Below, one piece after another: positions 43,368-53,624 of a DNA stretch of 64,000 nucleotides. The DNA comes from Thalassomonas sp. RHCl1. Its GTDB lineage: Bacteria; Pseudomonadota; Gammaproteobacteria; Enterobacterales; Alteromonadaceae. The position numbers and the translations under genes are program-made. Under the pieces are notes generated by a model. It searched no databases and was not told where the DNA came from. It saw only the letters and a list, made by a program, of their open reading frames with translations. How positions within the stretch are numbered: position 1 is the first letter of the stretch; each line of letters begins with the position of its first letter. The stretch is from the NCBI RefSeq assembly GCF_947387555.1, contig NZ_CANDNZ010000003.1, positions 186,001 to 250,000 of the forward strand, in the 5' to 3' direction.

Positions 43368-45030
43368 TGAATTTGATCCCCTGTCATCAAATTTTAAGAT
43401 GACGCGCCAGCAGCGCTTAGCCGAACTTAAAGACGGCCGGTGCTGGGATATGATTATTATCGGCGGGGGGATCACCGGGGCCGGCATTTTAAAGCTGGCG
43501 AGCAAGTTAAAACTTAAGGTGCTGCTGTTAGAGCAAAAAGACTTTGCCTGGGGCAGCTCCAGCCGTTCATCAAAAATGGTGCACGGAGGCTTAAGATATA
43601 TGGCCCAGGGACAGGTTAAATTGACGGTAGAGTCGGTACGGGAGCGGCAAAAACTGCTCAAAGAGGCGCAGGATCTGGTTACGGATCACAGCTTTGTGAT
43701 GAGCCATTATCAGCGTGAATTTCCCTGGCCCTGGCTCTTTAATGCCCTTCTGGCCGCATATGATGTTTTTGCCGGTATCAAAAAGCGTAAGTTCTGGTCG
43801 AAATTAAAATACTTAAGTTTAGTACCCAAAGCCAAAGAGCAGGATTTGCTTGGCGGCAGCCAGTTTAGCGATGCCCTGACCGAAGATGCCCGGCTGGTGC
43901 AAAGGTTAATCCAGGAAGCGAAATTATTGGGGGCGCAGGCGGTTAACTATGTCAGAGTACTTGATTTGCTCACCACTGGCGAACAAGTGACTGGGGTTAA
44001 AGTACAGGCGGCAGAAAATGCCCAAACCTTTACCATCAACGCCAAAGTGGTCGTGAACGCCACCGGGGCCTGGTCAGATGCGTTGTTGCCGACAACAGCG
44101 GACAAAACAGCATTGCCTTTTAAAATGCGGCCGCTGCGGGGAAGCCATATTATTTTGCCTAGCTGGCGCTTGCCGGTCGCTAGTGTGATAGCGGTATTAC
44201 ACCCCAAAGATAAAAGGCCGGTACAAATCTATCCCTGGCAAAATGTTACTGTGGTTGGCACCACAGATGTTGAGCATCACCAGGATCTCAATTTTGAACC
44301 GCAGATAAGCGTGCAGGAATTTGATTACCTGATGCAATGCATTACTCATCAGTTTCCTTCAATGAAAATTAGCGTCGATGATGTTATTTCCAGCTATTCG
44401 GGCGTTCGCCCGGTGATCGCCAGTGGCGGCATTATTTCCCCTTCAAAGGAAAAACGTGAGCATGGCATCTGGCAAAGTCCGGGTTTGATCACCGTTGCCG
44501 GGGGCAAGTTAACCACCTTTAAATTAATTGCCCAGCAGGTTTTGCATAAGGTGCAAAGTGACTTTGGCTTTGACAACGAATTGTTAAGCCAGCCTATTTT
44601 TGAACAGGGTAAAGCAAAGGACTACCTTGCAAGCGCCAGGCTTCCCCGGCATATTCAAAAGCAGATTAATGCCTGTTACGGCGCCCTCAGTCAGGTTTTT
44701 ACCGAGCAAAACAGAGAGTTGTGTCAGACTATTTCTTATAGCCGCCACTTATGGGGTGAGCTGCTGTGGGCGGTTAAATATGAGCAAGTGGTGCACTTAG
44801 ATGATCTCTTGCTCAGGCGTACCCGTTTAGGTAATGTTTTACCCGAGGGTGGTCTTGACTACCTTAGCGAGATTAAAGCACTGTGCGCGGAGTTTTTACC
44901 CTGGGATGAGGCACGCTGGCAGCTGGAAAGCAACCGTTATAAGAAGCTTTGGCAGGAAAGTTACAGCTGCCCGGGCAAAGATATGCCGCAAACCGCAATG
45001 CCTGACCCCGCTCTTGTAATACCACAATAA
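43360..45030 (+). CDS. Glycerol-3-phosphate dehydrogenase/oxidase (GlpD-like)
   Basis: 556 residues, family length. N-terminal FAD motif MIIIGGGITGAGI (31-43). GlpD landmarks: SSRSSKMVHGGLRYM and YSGVRPV, then TVAGGKLTTFKLIAQ. GlpD enzymes oxidise glycerol-3-phosphate to DHAP and feed electrons to quinone. ATG overlaps the preceding stop (GATGACTAG). It may be specialised for the operon and not the main GlpD. Confidence 0.9.
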   Translation: MTSEFDPLSSNFKMTRQQRLAELKDGRCWDMIIIGGGITGAGILKLASKLKLKVLLLEQKDFAWGSSSRSSKMVHGGLRYMAQGQVKLTVESVRERQKLLKEAQDLVTDHSFVMSHYQREFPWPWLFNALLAAYDVFAGIKKRKFWSKLKYLSLVPKAKEQDLLGGSQFSDALTEDARLVQRLIQEAKLLGAQAVNYVRVLDLLTTGEQVTGVKVQAAENAQTFTINAKVVVNATGAWSDALLPTTADKTALPFKMRPLRGSHIILPSWRLPVASVIAVLHPKDKRPVQIYPWQNVTVVGTTDVEHHQDLNFEPQISVQEFDYLMQCITHQFPSMKISVDDVISSYSGVRPVIASGGIISPSKEKREHGIWQSPGLITVAGGKLTTFKLIAQQVLHKVQSDFGFDNELLSQPIFEQGKAKDYLASARLPRHIQKQINACYGALSQVFTEQNRELCQTISYSRHLWGELLWAVKYEQVVHLDDLLLRRTRLGNVLPEGGLDYLSEIKALCAEFLPWDEARWQLESNRYKKLWQESYSCPGKDMPQTAMPDPALVIPQ

Positions 45031-45047
45031 TAAATAAGCCAGTAGTA

Positions 45048-46652
45048 ATGACAGATAACACTTCTCATCAGCAAGTAAACAGTATTCCCGAGCAGGAAAA
45101 ACTCATCTTAACCCTGGATAACGGTACCCAGAGTATTCGGGCCTTGTTGTTTGATCTCAAAGGTAACCTGGTGGCGAAAAGCCGGATTGAACTTCAAGCC
45201 TATTTTTCCAAAAATCCCGGCTGGGCGGAGCAGGAGCCGGACTACTTCTGGCAAATGCTGGGTAAAGCCTGTCAGGCCTTGTGGCAGCAAAAAGAGGTTA
45301 TCGAGCAAAACCTGTGGGAAAAAGTGGTTGCGGTAACCGTTACCACCCAGCGGGGAACCGTGATCAATCTTGATAAAAACGGCCAGCCGCTGCGGCCCGC
45401 GATTTTGTGGCTGGATCAGCGCCTGGCAGAGATTAAGGAGCAGATGCCCTGGTACTGGCGTTTGATTTTTTCCTGTATCCGCCAGACCCAGGTGATTGAT
45501 TATTTCCGCCGTAAAGCCCAGGTCAACTGGCTGGCGCAAAATCAGCCAGAGATCTGGCAAAAAACGGATAAGTTTTTATTGCTGTCCGGTTATCTGACCT
45601 ACCGCCTGACCGGTAATTTTAAAGACTCTGCCGGCAGTATCGTCGCCTATTTGCCTTTTGATTATAAGAAGCAGCGCTGGGCCGGACGTCACGACTGGAA
45701 ATGGCATGCGCTGCCGGTCAAAGAGAGCATGCTGTCTGAGCTGGTAGAACCGGGAGAGATATTAGGAGAAATTACCGAACAGGCCGCAGCATTTACCGGT
45801 ATAAAAGCCGGCACCAAACTTATCGCCTCCGCTTCGGATAAGGCCTGTGAAGTCTTAGGATCCGGCTGTATTTCCCCGGAAACCGCCAGTTTGAGTTACG
45901 GCACCACGGCCACCATCAATACCAATAACGCCCGTTATGTCGAACCCCAGCCTTTTATTCCTCCCTATACCTCGGCAATCCCAAAGCAATATAACAGCGA
46001 AGTGATGATCTACCGCGGTTTCTGGATGGTGAACTGGTTTAAGCAGGAATTTGGCCTGAGGGAAATGGAGCGGGCAAAAGAACTCGGTGTCAGTCCGGAA
46101 AGTTTATTTGATGAACTGGTGAGCCAGGTGCCGCCGGGCTCTATGGGCTTGATGCTACAGCCCTACTGGTCGCCGGGCCTTAAAAATCTTGAAGCCAAAG
46201 GCGCTATCATCGGCTTTGGCGATGTCCACACCCGGGCCCATATTTACCGCTCTATCCTCGAAGGCCTGGCTTATGCGTTAAGGGAAGGCAAGGAAACCCT
46301 GGAAAAACGCCAGGGTAAAAAAATCACCCGCTTGATGGTCTCCGGCGGCGGCTCGCAGTCAGATGCGGCGATGCAGCTTACCGCAGATATTTTTAATCTG
46401 CCCGCCTGCCGCCCCCATACCTATGAAACTTCCGGGCTGGGCGCCGCCATCAATGCCGCTGTGGGCTGTGGTTATTTTAGCGATTACCAACAGGCGATAG
46501 CCGCGATGACCCGTATAGAGCAAACCTTTACCCCAAACAAGCAGGATGTGGCTTTATATAACAAGTTATACCGTCAGGTTTACCGGAAAATGTACCGGCA
46601 ATTAAAACCTATTTATCAACAAATTAAGAAAATAACCGGCTATCCCGAATAA
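45048..46652 (+). CDS. FGGY-family carbohydrate kinase
   Basis: 534 residues. N-terminal LILTLDNGTQSIRALLFDLK is the phosphate-1 motif; phosphate-2 is SLSYGTTATINTN; the C-terminal adenosine motif is MVSGGGSQSDAAMQLTADI. FGGY kinases phosphorylate polyols and sugars (glycerol, xylulose). The gene starts 17 bases after the GlpD-like stop, so all three are one operon. A glycerol-like substrate is plausible from context but not proven. Confidence 0.88.
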   Translation: MTDNTSHQQVNSIPEQEKLILTLDNGTQSIRALLFDLKGNLVAKSRIELQAYFSKNPGWAEQEPDYFWQMLGKACQALWQQKEVIEQNLWEKVVAVTVTTQRGTVINLDKNGQPLRPAILWLDQRLAEIKEQMPWYWRLIFSCIRQTQVIDYFRRKAQVNWLAQNQPEIWQKTDKFLLLSGYLTYRLTGNFKDSAGSIVAYLPFDYKKQRWAGRHDWKWHALPVKESMLSELVEPGEILGEITEQAAAFTGIKAGTKLIASASDKACEVLGSGCISPETASLSYGTTATINTNNARYVEPQPFIPPYTSAIPKQYNSEVMIYRGFWMVNWFKQEFGLREMERAKELGVSPESLFDELVSQVPPGSMGLMLQPYWSPGLKNLEAKGAIIGFGDVHTRAHIYRSILEGLAYALREGKETLEKRQGKKITRLMVSGGGSQSDAAMQLTADIFNLPACRPHTYETSGLGAAINAAVGCGYFSDYQQAIAAMTRIEQTFTPNKQDVALYNKLYRQVYRKMYRQLKPIYQQIKKITGYPE

Positions 46653-46716
46653 TTGCGGCAGCCAATTTATAACAATAACTCAAATAAAGATAACAACAGG
46701 CAGGAAGGAAAATATT

Positions 46717-49065
46717 ATGGTGTATAACCGTCGAAAATTTATCAAAACCCTGGTGATCAGCGCCGGTGCAGTGGTCAGTTCAAGCCTGGTGGGCTGTGGC
46801 GGCTCAAGCAATTCCAATAAATCTGAAACCGATCCCGCCCCGGTTACGCCAAGCATCTTAGATGGCAGCGAGTACTTTCCGCAATCTGTGGTATCCGGCG
46901 ATCCCAGACCTGACTCAGTAATTTTATGGACCCGGGTAGATACAGGCACTGAAGCAGACATCCCCTTAATGTTACAGGTTGCTACTGATGAAGCCTTTAA
47001 CACTTTGGTAGTAGAAGAAAACTTCGACGCCCTGGCAAGCTCAGATCACTGTTTAAAAATCCGCGTTACCGAACTTAAACCCGGGCAGCATTATTATTAC
47101 CGCTTTATCTACCAAAGCGGCAGCAGCAACTACGCCAGTCGCACCGGCAGAACCAAAACCGCACCGGCAATCGATGCCGATACTAATGTCAAGTTTGCCT
47201 ATGTCTCCTGTCAGGATTATATCGGCCGCTACTACAACAATTATTTATCAATACTGGATAACGACGATCTCGATTTTGTTATCCACCTTGGCGATTATAT
47301 TTATGAGACCACGGGGGATGCCCTGTTCCAAAATACCGGCAGCGAGCGCAGCATTACCTTTACCGATCAGGAAGGTGCATTAACCATAGGTGTGGGCGAA
47401 AGCGCGACCCAGGCGGCCAACAGTTTAGATAATTACCGTCAGCTCTATAAAACCTACCGCACCGATGAATTGCTGCAAAAAGTGCACGAGCGTTTTCCGA
47501 TGATCGCTATCTGGGACGATCACGAATTTTCAGATGACAGCTGGGGCGATCACGCCACTTATTTAGACGGCGCCGCCGATGAACAGCAAACCCAGCGCAG
47601 GAAAAATTCCGAAATTGCTTATTTTGAATATATGCCGATTGATCATGAGCAGCCGCATCTTGCAGATGACCTGCCTGCCGGTTTGCTGGGTATCGACGAC
47701 AGTCATTTATATCCTAATACCCGTATTTACCGTGATTTCCATTTTGGCAAACACCTGCACCTGGCGATGACCGATTTTCGTACTAACCGCCCGGATCATA
47801 TCATTCCCGAAGATGCTTTTCCTGGCGGCGTAGAAATGGATCAGGCAAGCCTTAATGACTTTTTACTGGCAACTGGCATGCCCCAGGCCATGGTGGATGG
47901 CGTAGTTGCACAAATGTCTCCTTATGTCGATATTGATGATGCTATTTACGCCCCCTATAAAGCAGCTTTTGTCGAGGTCTTTACCGGTTTATATATGCAG
48001 GAGCTTATGGCCAGAATTGATATTACGCAAACCGATGCTCTGGCCCAGGGACAGCAAAGAGCAGTTACTGTGGTGCAAGGCAAGCTGGCCACCAGCTACT
48101 TGAACCAGGTATTAGCCAGTGCCCAGGAAAGTCTGCCGGCGGAACATGCCATTCAACAATTACCGGCCCTGCCGGAAACCGGTGTTGAGCAAGGCATAGC
48201 GTTTTATACCTTAGGTAAAACTTCGTTATTTAATTACCTCGGCAGCCGTTATTTTGTGATCAAAGACACCTATGATATTTATGCCGGTTATAAGGAATAT
48301 GTCGCTCAGCTACAGGGCACCTCGGTACAGGGCGGCTTTGATGATGCGCAAACGACCTGGCTTGGGCAAACTTTTGCCACATCAAGTAGTACCTGGAAAA
48401 TGCTCGGCAGCTCGGTCTCCTTTACTCCGTTAATATTTGATTTATCCGCCAGCCGCGCCGACTCAGGTACCCTGATCGAAGGGGTGCTGGATTCAGATAT
48501 AGTACCGGCGGCGTTAAAGCAGCGCTTTTATCTGGAAGCAGATCAATGGGACGGCTTTCCGCAGTATAAGTCGAACTTTGTTGAAGATGTACTCAGCCAG
48601 TTCGGTGTGATAAGTTTGGGCGGCGATGTGCACAGCTGTTATGTCACCGAGCACAAAGCCAGCAGCGTGACCGGTAATAAGTCGTTTAACTTTACCACTT
48701 CTTCGGTATCGTCCGGTACCTTTGGCTCGTTTTTGGAAAATGGTATGAACCAGGTGCTGGCGCAAACCGGCGAAGTTAGCCCGGCGCTGTCAAGTTTGCC
48801 GGTGTACTTTGATACATTGGCTGAAAGCGCCACCAAGCGCGATGATATCAGCGATGACCTGGTGTTTTCACGCATGTGGGAGCATGGTGTTGCCATCGTT
48901 GAAGTGAACGCCAATGAAATGCTGGTGAATTTCCATAATGTTAACAGTAAATTGAAGAATGCCGGAATTGTTGAGCGCAGTTACTATAATAATCCGGAAG
49001 ATTTTCTGGCTCTGGTCCATCAACATAAATTCAGGGTGGCCAATGGTGAATTGGAAGAGCTGTAG
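46717..49065 (+). CDS. PhoD-like metallophosphatase, Tat-exported lipoprotein
   Basis: 782 residues, about 200 longer than usual for PhoD owing to an insertion near 380-510. The N-terminus has a Tat motif (NRRKFIKTLVI) and then a lipobox LVGC. PhoD core: SGDPRPDSVILWTR, FAYVSCQDY, VIHLGDYIYE, AIWDDHEFSDDSWG and ISLGGDVHS, the metal ligands of the PhoD fold. It would hydrolyse phosphodiesters or monoesters at the envelope. It follows the FGGY kinase by 64 bases, so it may supply glycerol-phosphate compounds to that operon. Confidence 0.88.
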   Translation: MVYNRRKFIKTLVISAGAVVSSSLVGCGGSSNSNKSETDPAPVTPSILDGSEYFPQSVVSGDPRPDSVILWTRVDTGTEADIPLMLQVATDEAFNTLVVEENFDALASSDHCLKIRVTELKPGQHYYYRFIYQSGSSNYASRTGRTKTAPAIDADTNVKFAYVSCQDYIGRYYNNYLSILDNDDLDFVIHLGDYIYETTGDALFQNTGSERSITFTDQEGALTIGVGESATQAANSLDNYRQLYKTYRTDELLQKVHERFPMIAIWDDHEFSDDSWGDHATYLDGAADEQQTQRRKNSEIAYFEYMPIDHEQPHLADDLPAGLLGIDDSHLYPNTRIYRDFHFGKHLHLAMTDFRTNRPDHIIPEDAFPGGVEMDQASLNDFLLATGMPQAMVDGVVAQMSPYVDIDDAIYAPYKAAFVEVFTGLYMQELMARIDITQTDALAQGQQRAVTVVQGKLATSYLNQVLASAQESLPAEHAIQQLPALPETGVEQGIAFYTLGKTSLFNYLGSRYFVIKDTYDIYAGYKEYVAQLQGTSVQGGFDDAQTTWLGQTFATSSSTWKMLGSSVSFTPLIFDLSASRADSGTLIEGVLDSDIVPAALKQRFYLEADQWDGFPQYKSNFVEDVLSQFGVISLGGDVHSCYVTEHKASSVTGNKSFNFTTSSVSSGTFGSFLENGMNQVLAQTGEVSPALSSLPVYFDTLAESATKRDDISDDLVFSRMWEHGVAIVEVNANEMLVNFHNVNSKLKNAGIVERSYYNNPEDFLALVHQHKFRVANGELEEL

Positions 49066-49275
49066 TATTAACTTTTAACTTTTGTTGATACTCCATTAGC
49101 TCTTGCTTCCTGAGTCTTAATGGGTATCAACCCCCTCACCTCCGGTATTTTATGATCACTCAATTGTTATACCTTGCGTGTTGCACTCACAGGGGGTTAA
49201 CTTTTTGATATCAATAAAAACAAAAACGTTACAATTTTATTGTGAGAAATACACATAATTAAATAAGGAAGTTCA

Positions 49276-49859
49276 ATGAAATTGTTAAGCTATTTACCGC
49301 TAATCTTTAGTCTGTTTTCCGTCACTGCAACTGCGGGTGATACAACTGTTTTTTTGGTGACCGTTATACCTTTACCGAATCAGATTTTACTTTAATCCCC
49401 GGTCGTTCCTGGGAATATGGCCCCATTACCAAAGATACTTATGTGGCTGAATTTCAAGTTAGAGGTGATGAGGGACAAGCACTTTTATTCGACCTGGATG
49501 TGGCTGTTTGGGGTAATGGTTATCAGCCAGACATTCGCTTATGCCCACATTACTTGCCTGGCGGGGCAATAGACTATCGTGAACAAACTCTTTTTGAATT
49601 TTGTTATATCAGTATTCCACCTGAATATCCGCATGTCATTGTACCCGGAAAGAACTTTTACTACGGTGTCGACATGACTGTTACTTGTAGTGATATGGCC
49701 GTTGGAGTTGATTCAGACAACAGAAATGAGCTTCTGGCTGGCTATGGCGAAATGACAAATAAATATAGAGATGTGCGTTTAAGAGTCGACAAGCAAGGTG
49801 TATATATAGCGACTTTAAAACACATTATGCTCAGTTTCGAGATTCAAAGCCGTAGCTGA
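49276..49859 (+). pseudogene. Secreted hypothetical protein with a -1 frameshift in a T7 run
   Basis: ATG at 49276 follows AAGGAAGTTCA and opens a good signal peptide (MKLLSYLPLIFSLFSVTATA). The frame breaks at a run of seven T's (49349-49355) and stops at 49395. The next frame continues without a stop to 49859. Adding one T restores GDTTVFFGDRYTFTESDF and 190-odd residues. This is either an inactivating indel or polymerase/ribosome slippage. The mature protein has four Cys and no recognised family. Confidence 0.7.
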
Positions 49860-49971
49860 TCTGTTTTCCTCATTGATGAGTACCCCGTTAGCCCCTTTTA
49901 ATCACGGGTCAACGGGGTGATTAATATACAAACATCACAATGCAGAAAAGCAAGGAGAGTCATCAGCTGAC

Positions 49972-51891
49972 TCAAATGTGTTGTTTGATAAATTTATCGA
50001 TAGCTTTTAATGCCTTGAGCCGGTTTTTTCCTTTGCTCAAATTATGCTCCCCCTCTTCCAGCTCTATAAAAGTCACATTTTTGTCAGCGTCATCGAGTTC
50101 ATCAAACATATCTTCAGATTGTGTTACTGGTACCGTTTGATCCAATTCACCATGAATTAATAATACAGGTGCTTTGACTTTTTCAATGTGATTGATCGGA
50201 GATATCTTTTCCAAGTGATCTTCTTTGACATTTCCTTTTGATATTACATCTTGCCAATAGGATACTACCCAATGGTTCTTGCCATAATTGCGCTTTTCGG
50301 TCCTTAGCATCCGCTCCACATCAGACACGCCATTAATAGCGACGACACACTTATATAAGTCGGGAGTAAAAGTGGCTCCTGCCAATGCGGCATAGCCCCC
50401 ATAACTGGCGCCAACGATGCAGACTCGATCTTTATCGATCATGCCTTCATCAGCCAGATGATTTACGGCATCGGTCAAATCGTCCTGCATTTTACGGCCC
50501 CATTCACCCCGGCCACTTAATAAGTGCTCAGAGCCAAAGCCCTTAGATCCCCTGAATTGCGGTTGAATAATTAAATAACCTTGACTGGCAAAGTACTGGC
50601 TCATCCAGTCAAAGCCCTGCTTATCGTAAGACTCCGGCCCTCCATGAGGCAGCATTATGGCAGGAAGCTTTTTCGCCGTTTGGCCTGCAGGGGTTGTGAT
50701 CAGGGTCGGAATTGTTAATCCGTCCCTCGCTTTAAACTGATACTCTTTTACCGGGTGAACCGCTTGTCCCGGAATGCCAGGTCGCGCCGCTGCTAACATG
50801 TTCAGTGTGCCATTTTGATAAAAAACGTAATCGCCGGAACTTAGTTCACCATCCATATAGAAAATCATACTTTTCCAGTCAGGGGTATAGTCCGTAATGG
50901 TAAAGGTGTTGTTTGGCAGGGCCTGTTTAAGGCCACGCATGCGGGCATTTAATTTTTCGTCAAAAAATTCATACGTCGGCGTAAACCCCGAGTATTGCAC
51001 GCCATGGACCACGCGTTTTATATCGGTCAATACATTTTCAATATCTTTATGGTCGTGACTAAAGATTGGCCCTGAAATTTTACCGTCAGCCAGCGACATA
51101 GTGTAATAAGCCCAGCGTCCATGTGCCTGGTCCTGGCTGATCATGACCAGGCTTTTTCGATCGGGTGTTAAACCATTGAATGATTTTGTTCGATAGGGAG
51201 TTTCTTCCCTGAATATTTCTTGCCACTTATCATCAATCAAGGCTTCAACCTTGTGTAAATCTTTTTTATTGTTATAGCGCTCACGGGCAATAACTTCATT
51301 GTTTTCATCTAAAAAGAAGTCTATCGTGTCGGAAGTCCCGCGCTGGTATAACCTGGGCTTTTTTTTCCTCTCCAAATCCACTTTATACAAGTTATATGAG
51401 CCGGCATTTTTATAAGCAGGCATGTAGGCATATTTTTTATCGGCTGAAATGCCAATAATTTTGCCCAATTGAGTTTGTCCTTTGTATATGCCATAGCCGG
51501 GGACTAGCAGCAGATGTATCTCATTGGTGCTTATGTTGAAAGCATAGGCAGCACTGACATCGTGGCGTCCCTTAAAACCCCAAAGACGTAAATTATCTGA
51601 AGCAACAAGGATAAGTCTTTCATTATCGATAAAATAGGCGTTAGTAGGATTGACTGCCGAGACATCGATTGCCGTTATCGGTGATTTGGTTTTTAAATCA
51701 ATCACTATCATCAGATCGCGGTTTTTAGAGGTATCTCTATAAGCCATCCGCTGTGCATTTGGAGAGATCACCATCATACTTTTACTGGCTAGTTTGCCAT
51801 AAGCTTCAAGTGGCGGTTGTTGTGATTGTGATTGAGCATAAAGGTAAGCAGGGTTCATCAATAATATGATGAGGAAAAAAAGGGTGCGCAT
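49972..51891 (-). CDS. S9-family prolyl oligopeptidase-like peptidase, exported
   Basis: 639 residues with a signal peptide (cleavage near YAQSQ, residue 20). The N-terminal part is a beta-propeller-like domain. The C-terminal alpha/beta hydrolase has GASYGGYAALAG (Ser), HGELDQTVP (Asp) and EEGEHNLSKGKN (His) in the S9 order. Such enzymes cleave short peptides in the periplasm. A hairpin overlaps the stop (GAGTCA/TGACTC, 49957-49973). Confidence 0.9.
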   Translation of the reverse strand: MRTLFFLIILLMNPAYLYAQSQSQQPPLEAYGKLASKSMMVISPNAQRMAYRDTSKNRDLMIVIDLKTKSPITAIDVSAVNPTNAYFIDNERLILVASDNLRLWGFKGRHDVSAAYAFNISTNEIHLLLVPGYGIYKGQTQLGKIIGISADKKYAYMPAYKNAGSYNLYKVDLERKKKPRLYQRGTSDTIDFFLDENNEVIARERYNNKKDLHKVEALIDDKWQEIFREETPYRTKSFNGLTPDRKSLVMISQDQAHGRWAYYTMSLADGKISGPIFSHDHKDIENVLTDIKRVVHGVQYSGFTPTYEFFDEKLNARMRGLKQALPNNTFTITDYTPDWKSMIFYMDGELSSGDYVFYQNGTLNMLAAARPGIPGQAVHPVKEYQFKARDGLTIPTLITTPAGQTAKKLPAIMLPHGGPESYDKQGFDWMSQYFASQGYLIIQPQFRGSKGFGSEHLLSGRGEWGRKMQDDLTDAVNHLADEGMIDKDRVCIVGASYGGYAALAGATFTPDLYKCVVAINGVSDVERMLRTEKRNYGKNHWVVSYWQDVISKGNVKEDHLEKISPINHIEKVKAPVLLIHGELDQTVPVTQSEDMFDELDDADKNVTFIELEEGEHNLSKGKNRLKALKAIDKFIKQHI

Positions 51892-52026
51892 TCATTAGAC
51901 CATTAAACATTACAGGCCGGCAATTATATCAACATTTCTACCGGGACTGAAAGTTAGTTTGCCTATGTCGACTATGCCTTAACAGCACCCTCTGATTTAC
52001 TACAGTATGTTAAAAGATTTACCCAT

Positions 52027-53022
52027 CTAACTGGATAAATATTTTTTCAGCCAGGCAGCGACTTCCGCTTTTAATTCAGTTTTATGCTTTCTTAGTCCGT
52101 GATTGTCCTCCGGGTAGATTACTAATTTATGCGGATGTTGCTCTTTTTCCAGTATCATCGCCAGAGACTTTGACTGTTCAACATTGACCCTCTTGTCTAG
52201 ATCGCCGTGGATCAACAGCAGCGGGATTTTTGCCGGCAGCTTGCTTATCCATTTACTCACGGATCTTTGTGTAAGTTCCGCTTGTCTGTTTTCTTTAAAT
52301 CCCGGGATCCTGCCATGATAGACTTTTTCCATTTGCGGTCGCCATTGCAAGGCCTTTTCGGCGTCACTGTTTCCGGCAATAGCTACTATGGTTTTTAAGG
52401 CAGGCATTGACTGAGAGGCAATATAGGATTGCATCGCCCCCCTGCTCCAGCCCACCATGCCTACCTGAGAAGTATCGGCTTCGGGGATTTCTTTGGCAAC
52501 GTCCAGTAACTTAATCACATCATTAACATCTGCACCGCCAAATTCATCCCGGCCATTGTTATTGATGCGCTTAGCACTGCCGCCGCGATATTGACTACCA
52601 ATAACAATAAAGCCGTCCATGGCAAGATCAGCAATCAATCCCAGTTTTTTGCCGAAGACCACATAACCAAACGGGCCATTTCCTCCCCGGTTATAAATAA
52701 CAACGGGAAGCTTTTTATTGCCCGGTTTTTTAGGTTTCAGGTAATACCCTTCGATAAGGTGGCCGTCAACTTTATAGACAAAGTCCTTACATTCGAGGTT
52801 ATTTTTTAAAGTATCAAATTTTTCCTTGGGAAAGCGTTTTGCAAACATTTCCCGGTTGAATTTTTTCTTCTTTTGGCCAAGCAGGTTCAGCCACTTTTCA
52901 TGGCTTTTAAAAGGGCCGCTAAAACAAGATTTGGCGCCTTGCATCAGTGAGGTGGTTTCGGCATTTACTTGGGGAATAAGTAACAAGAATATTGAACAAC
53001 AAATGATGTTGTAAAGCTTCAT
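52027..53022 (-). CDS. Exported alpha/beta hydrolase (S9/DPP-like)
   Basis: 331 residues. Signal peptide 1-21 (PQVNA). The hydrolase core has GWSRGAMQSYIAS (nucleophile Ser in G-x-S-x-G), HGDLDKRVNVEQS (Asp) and PEDNHGLRKHK (His). The catalytic triad is complete, but there is no propeller, so it is shorter than the S9 neighbour at 49972. The two are on the same strand 135 bases apart and probably act on related peptide or ester substrates. AAGGACTCAACC precedes the ATG. Confidence 0.85.
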   Translation of the reverse strand: MKLYNIICCSIFLLLIPQVNAETTSLMQGAKSCFSGPFKSHEKWLNLLGQKKKKFNREMFAKRFPKEKFDTLKNNLECKDFVYKVDGHLIEGYYLKPKKPGNKKLPVVIYNRGGNGPFGYVVFGKKLGLIADLAMDGFIVIGSQYRGGSAKRINNNGRDEFGGADVNDVIKLLDVAKEIPEADTSQVGMVGWSRGAMQSYIASQSMPALKTIVAIAGNSDAEKALQWRPQMEKVYHGRIPGFKENRQAELTQRSVSKWISKLPAKIPLLLIHGDLDKRVNVEQSKSLAMILEKEQHPHKLVIYPEDNHGLRKHKTELKAEVAAWLKKYLSS

Positions 53023-53624
53023 GGTTGAGTCCTTCAGGTCATGAGAATAAGCAATAACCTCTTACTTTACCGTAAGAAACATTGTTAAATCAAATTGCTA
53101 GCATGAGGGAGTCAGTTAGCGTTTTACAGGTTATGGGTAAGCCTGAGTTTGTCTCGTTAAGTAAATTATTAAAAGATAAAAAAGGCCAGCTGAAAAGCGG
53201 GAGGAGGCTATTTTTCCTCGATAACCCCCGGGCGATCAGTTATAACACAGTGAAAGAGAAGGTTGGCGATTGGGTCTTTGTCTTTAACCGAAGAAAATGA
53301 CAATTTTATTCCGAGTCACACCTATTGCAGTCCTAATGAATGGGCAGGGAAATGGTCGGCAGGATCAGCCAGTTAATCAAAAAGCATACGTCAACCAAAA
53401 GCTGGCGCTCCCACTTTGTTGTCTATCTGAACGGCAAAACTTGCGCACTTTGCTTGAATGAAATGAATAGACTCTATAATTGAGCATGACCGGGAGAAAT
53501 ATCCCCGGGTTATTTTACATCGGGATTAAGTAACTCTTAGCAGAGAAAATAAAAGGCAGTTTCATCATTTTGCTGGCTATTCACAGGGTAAATCGTATAA
53601 ATTAGCAGTTATCTATTTGAAAAT
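53023..53624. other. Intergenic region with one doubtful ORF
   Basis: A plus-strand frame at 53082-53300 (72 codons, TTG start; internal ATG at 53103) ends in GDWVFVFNRRK and looks partly protein-like. It has no clear ribosome site, so I leave it uncalled. The rest holds the promoter for the ABC exporter. Confidence 0.3.

Noticed and set aside
53082-53300. 72-codon plus frame before the ABC exporter
   Set aside because: No ribosome site and no recognised domain, although the end (GDWVFVFNRRK) looks plausible.
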